This document shows, in pieces, positions 63,779 to 64,000 of a stretch of DNA of 64,000 bases (within the stretch, counting starts at the first letter, position 1; each line of letters starts with the position of its first letter). The translations under genes and the position numbers were made by a program. Source of the stretch: WTFY01 sp026713925 (GTDB lineage: Bacteria > Pseudomonadota > Gammaproteobacteria > UBA4575); assembly GCA_963662355.1 (NCBI GenBank), contig OY759361.1, forward strand, positions 1,931,580-1,995,579, in the 5' to 3' direction. Below the pieces are notes generated by a model, which worked only from the letters and a program-made list of their open reading frames with translations, had not been told where the DNA came from and searched no databases.

Positions 63779-63990
63779 CCAGGCGGAAGCACCCCTCTCT
63801 GTACGGCCGTCAGGGCACCTTGTGACCCTGTAGATAATGTTCGGGACTTCCGCCTGGAACCTGTATCTCGTGTTAAGGAAGGTGAGGCGGCCATGCCTGG
63901 CCAGCCTGTGTTCACTATGGGCGAGAACATGATTCATTGATATGGCGGAGGCCGCTTGCGATCGCCAACGACAGCAGTGCGTTGAGTTTT
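63779..63990 (+). ncRNA. candidate guide (bridge-type) RNA region of the IS110 element
   Basis: A conserved-looking non-coding stretch directly after the transposase stop. It has an 11-bp inverted repeat CCAGGCGGAAG/CTTCCGCCTGG at 63779-63789 and 63847-63857. A long 3' non-coding end with subterminal repeats is typical of the IS1111 group, where the guide RNA is expected on this side. The RNA boundaries are not defined here. Confidence 0.5.
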
Positions 63991-64000
63991 TGCCGATTTG

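Larger units (their letters stand above)
62492..63990 (+). mobile_element. IS110-family insertion sequence (ends approximate)
   Basis: One transposase gene with a short left flank and a long right non-coding region carrying an 11-bp inverted repeat. Members of this family lack ordinary terminal inverted repeats, so exact ends cannot be read from the sequence; the left end lies between 62492 and 62542 and the right end may be beyond the window. Confidence 0.7.

Overview
The window looks like a chromosome segment from a gammaproteobacterium; the species cannot be named from this sequence alone. The evidence is the order rimP-nusA-infB-rbfA-truB-rpsO-pnp, a DksA with the gammaproteobacterial core, an AvtA-type valine-pyruvate aminotransferase, a 14-gene nuoA-N operon, and an initiator tRNA with an encoded CCA end. 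The left two thirds are mostly core and metabolic genes. The right third (about 41 to 64 kb) is accessory DNA with unknown genes, repeats, gene remnants and insertion sequences.

Layout. 1-804: the 3' part of a dksA gene with a long Lys/Ala-rich N-terminal tail made of a 150-bp tandem repeat. 860-4506 (minus): an AlkB/XylM-like membrane di-iron hydroxylase, a 59-residue Fer4_19 ferredoxin, a GST-like protein, a ferredoxin-type reductase and a small membrane protein, probably one hydroxylation system. 4754-13666 (minus): msrB, then the translation and RNA-processing operon, with an intercistronic rpsO terminator and a rimP leader attenuator. 13825-16880 (minus): lipoyl-domain dihydrolipoamide dehydrogenase, an OsmC protein and a small unknown protein.

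16928-25839 is the most coherent accessory locus. It holds an FMN reductase (SfnF-like), a dimethyl-sulfone monooxygenase (SfnG), a stand-alone mini-protein resembling the N-terminal UBA domain of EF-Ts, ribBA, an orphan periplasmic binding protein, an NtrC-type sigma-54 activator and a divergent flavin reductase. I find two matching sigma-54 promoters flanking the activator, one before the binding protein and one before the flavin reductase. The first is followed by four 23-bp tandem repeats that lie in the presumed mRNA leader. Together these genes look like a regulated flavin-dependent sulfur-assimilation system.

25873-40530 (minus): initiator tRNA-Met, then nuoN back to nuoA, tightly packed with overlapping starts and stops. 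41215-46833 (plus): a truncated haemoglobin, then a five-gene co-directional unit (DUF1214, sulfotransferase, two short-chain dehydrogenases, SRPBCC protein) of unknown product. 47016-51449: two unrecognised membrane proteins, a SnoaL protein, a Spy/LTXXQ-like protein, an acetyltransferase and a DUF1272 protein.

51600-60500 holds two repeat-bracketed modules. One is a LuxR regulator plus lipoprotein, flanked by a near-identical 60-bp direct repeat. The other is a double-domain SagB-like nitroreductase plus a metzincin-like lipoprotein, flanked by a diverged 119-bp direct repeat. Remnants of an RND pump, IS3 elements and an HsdR subunit lie around them. The window ends in an IS110-family element whose long 3' non-coding tail may encode its guide RNA.
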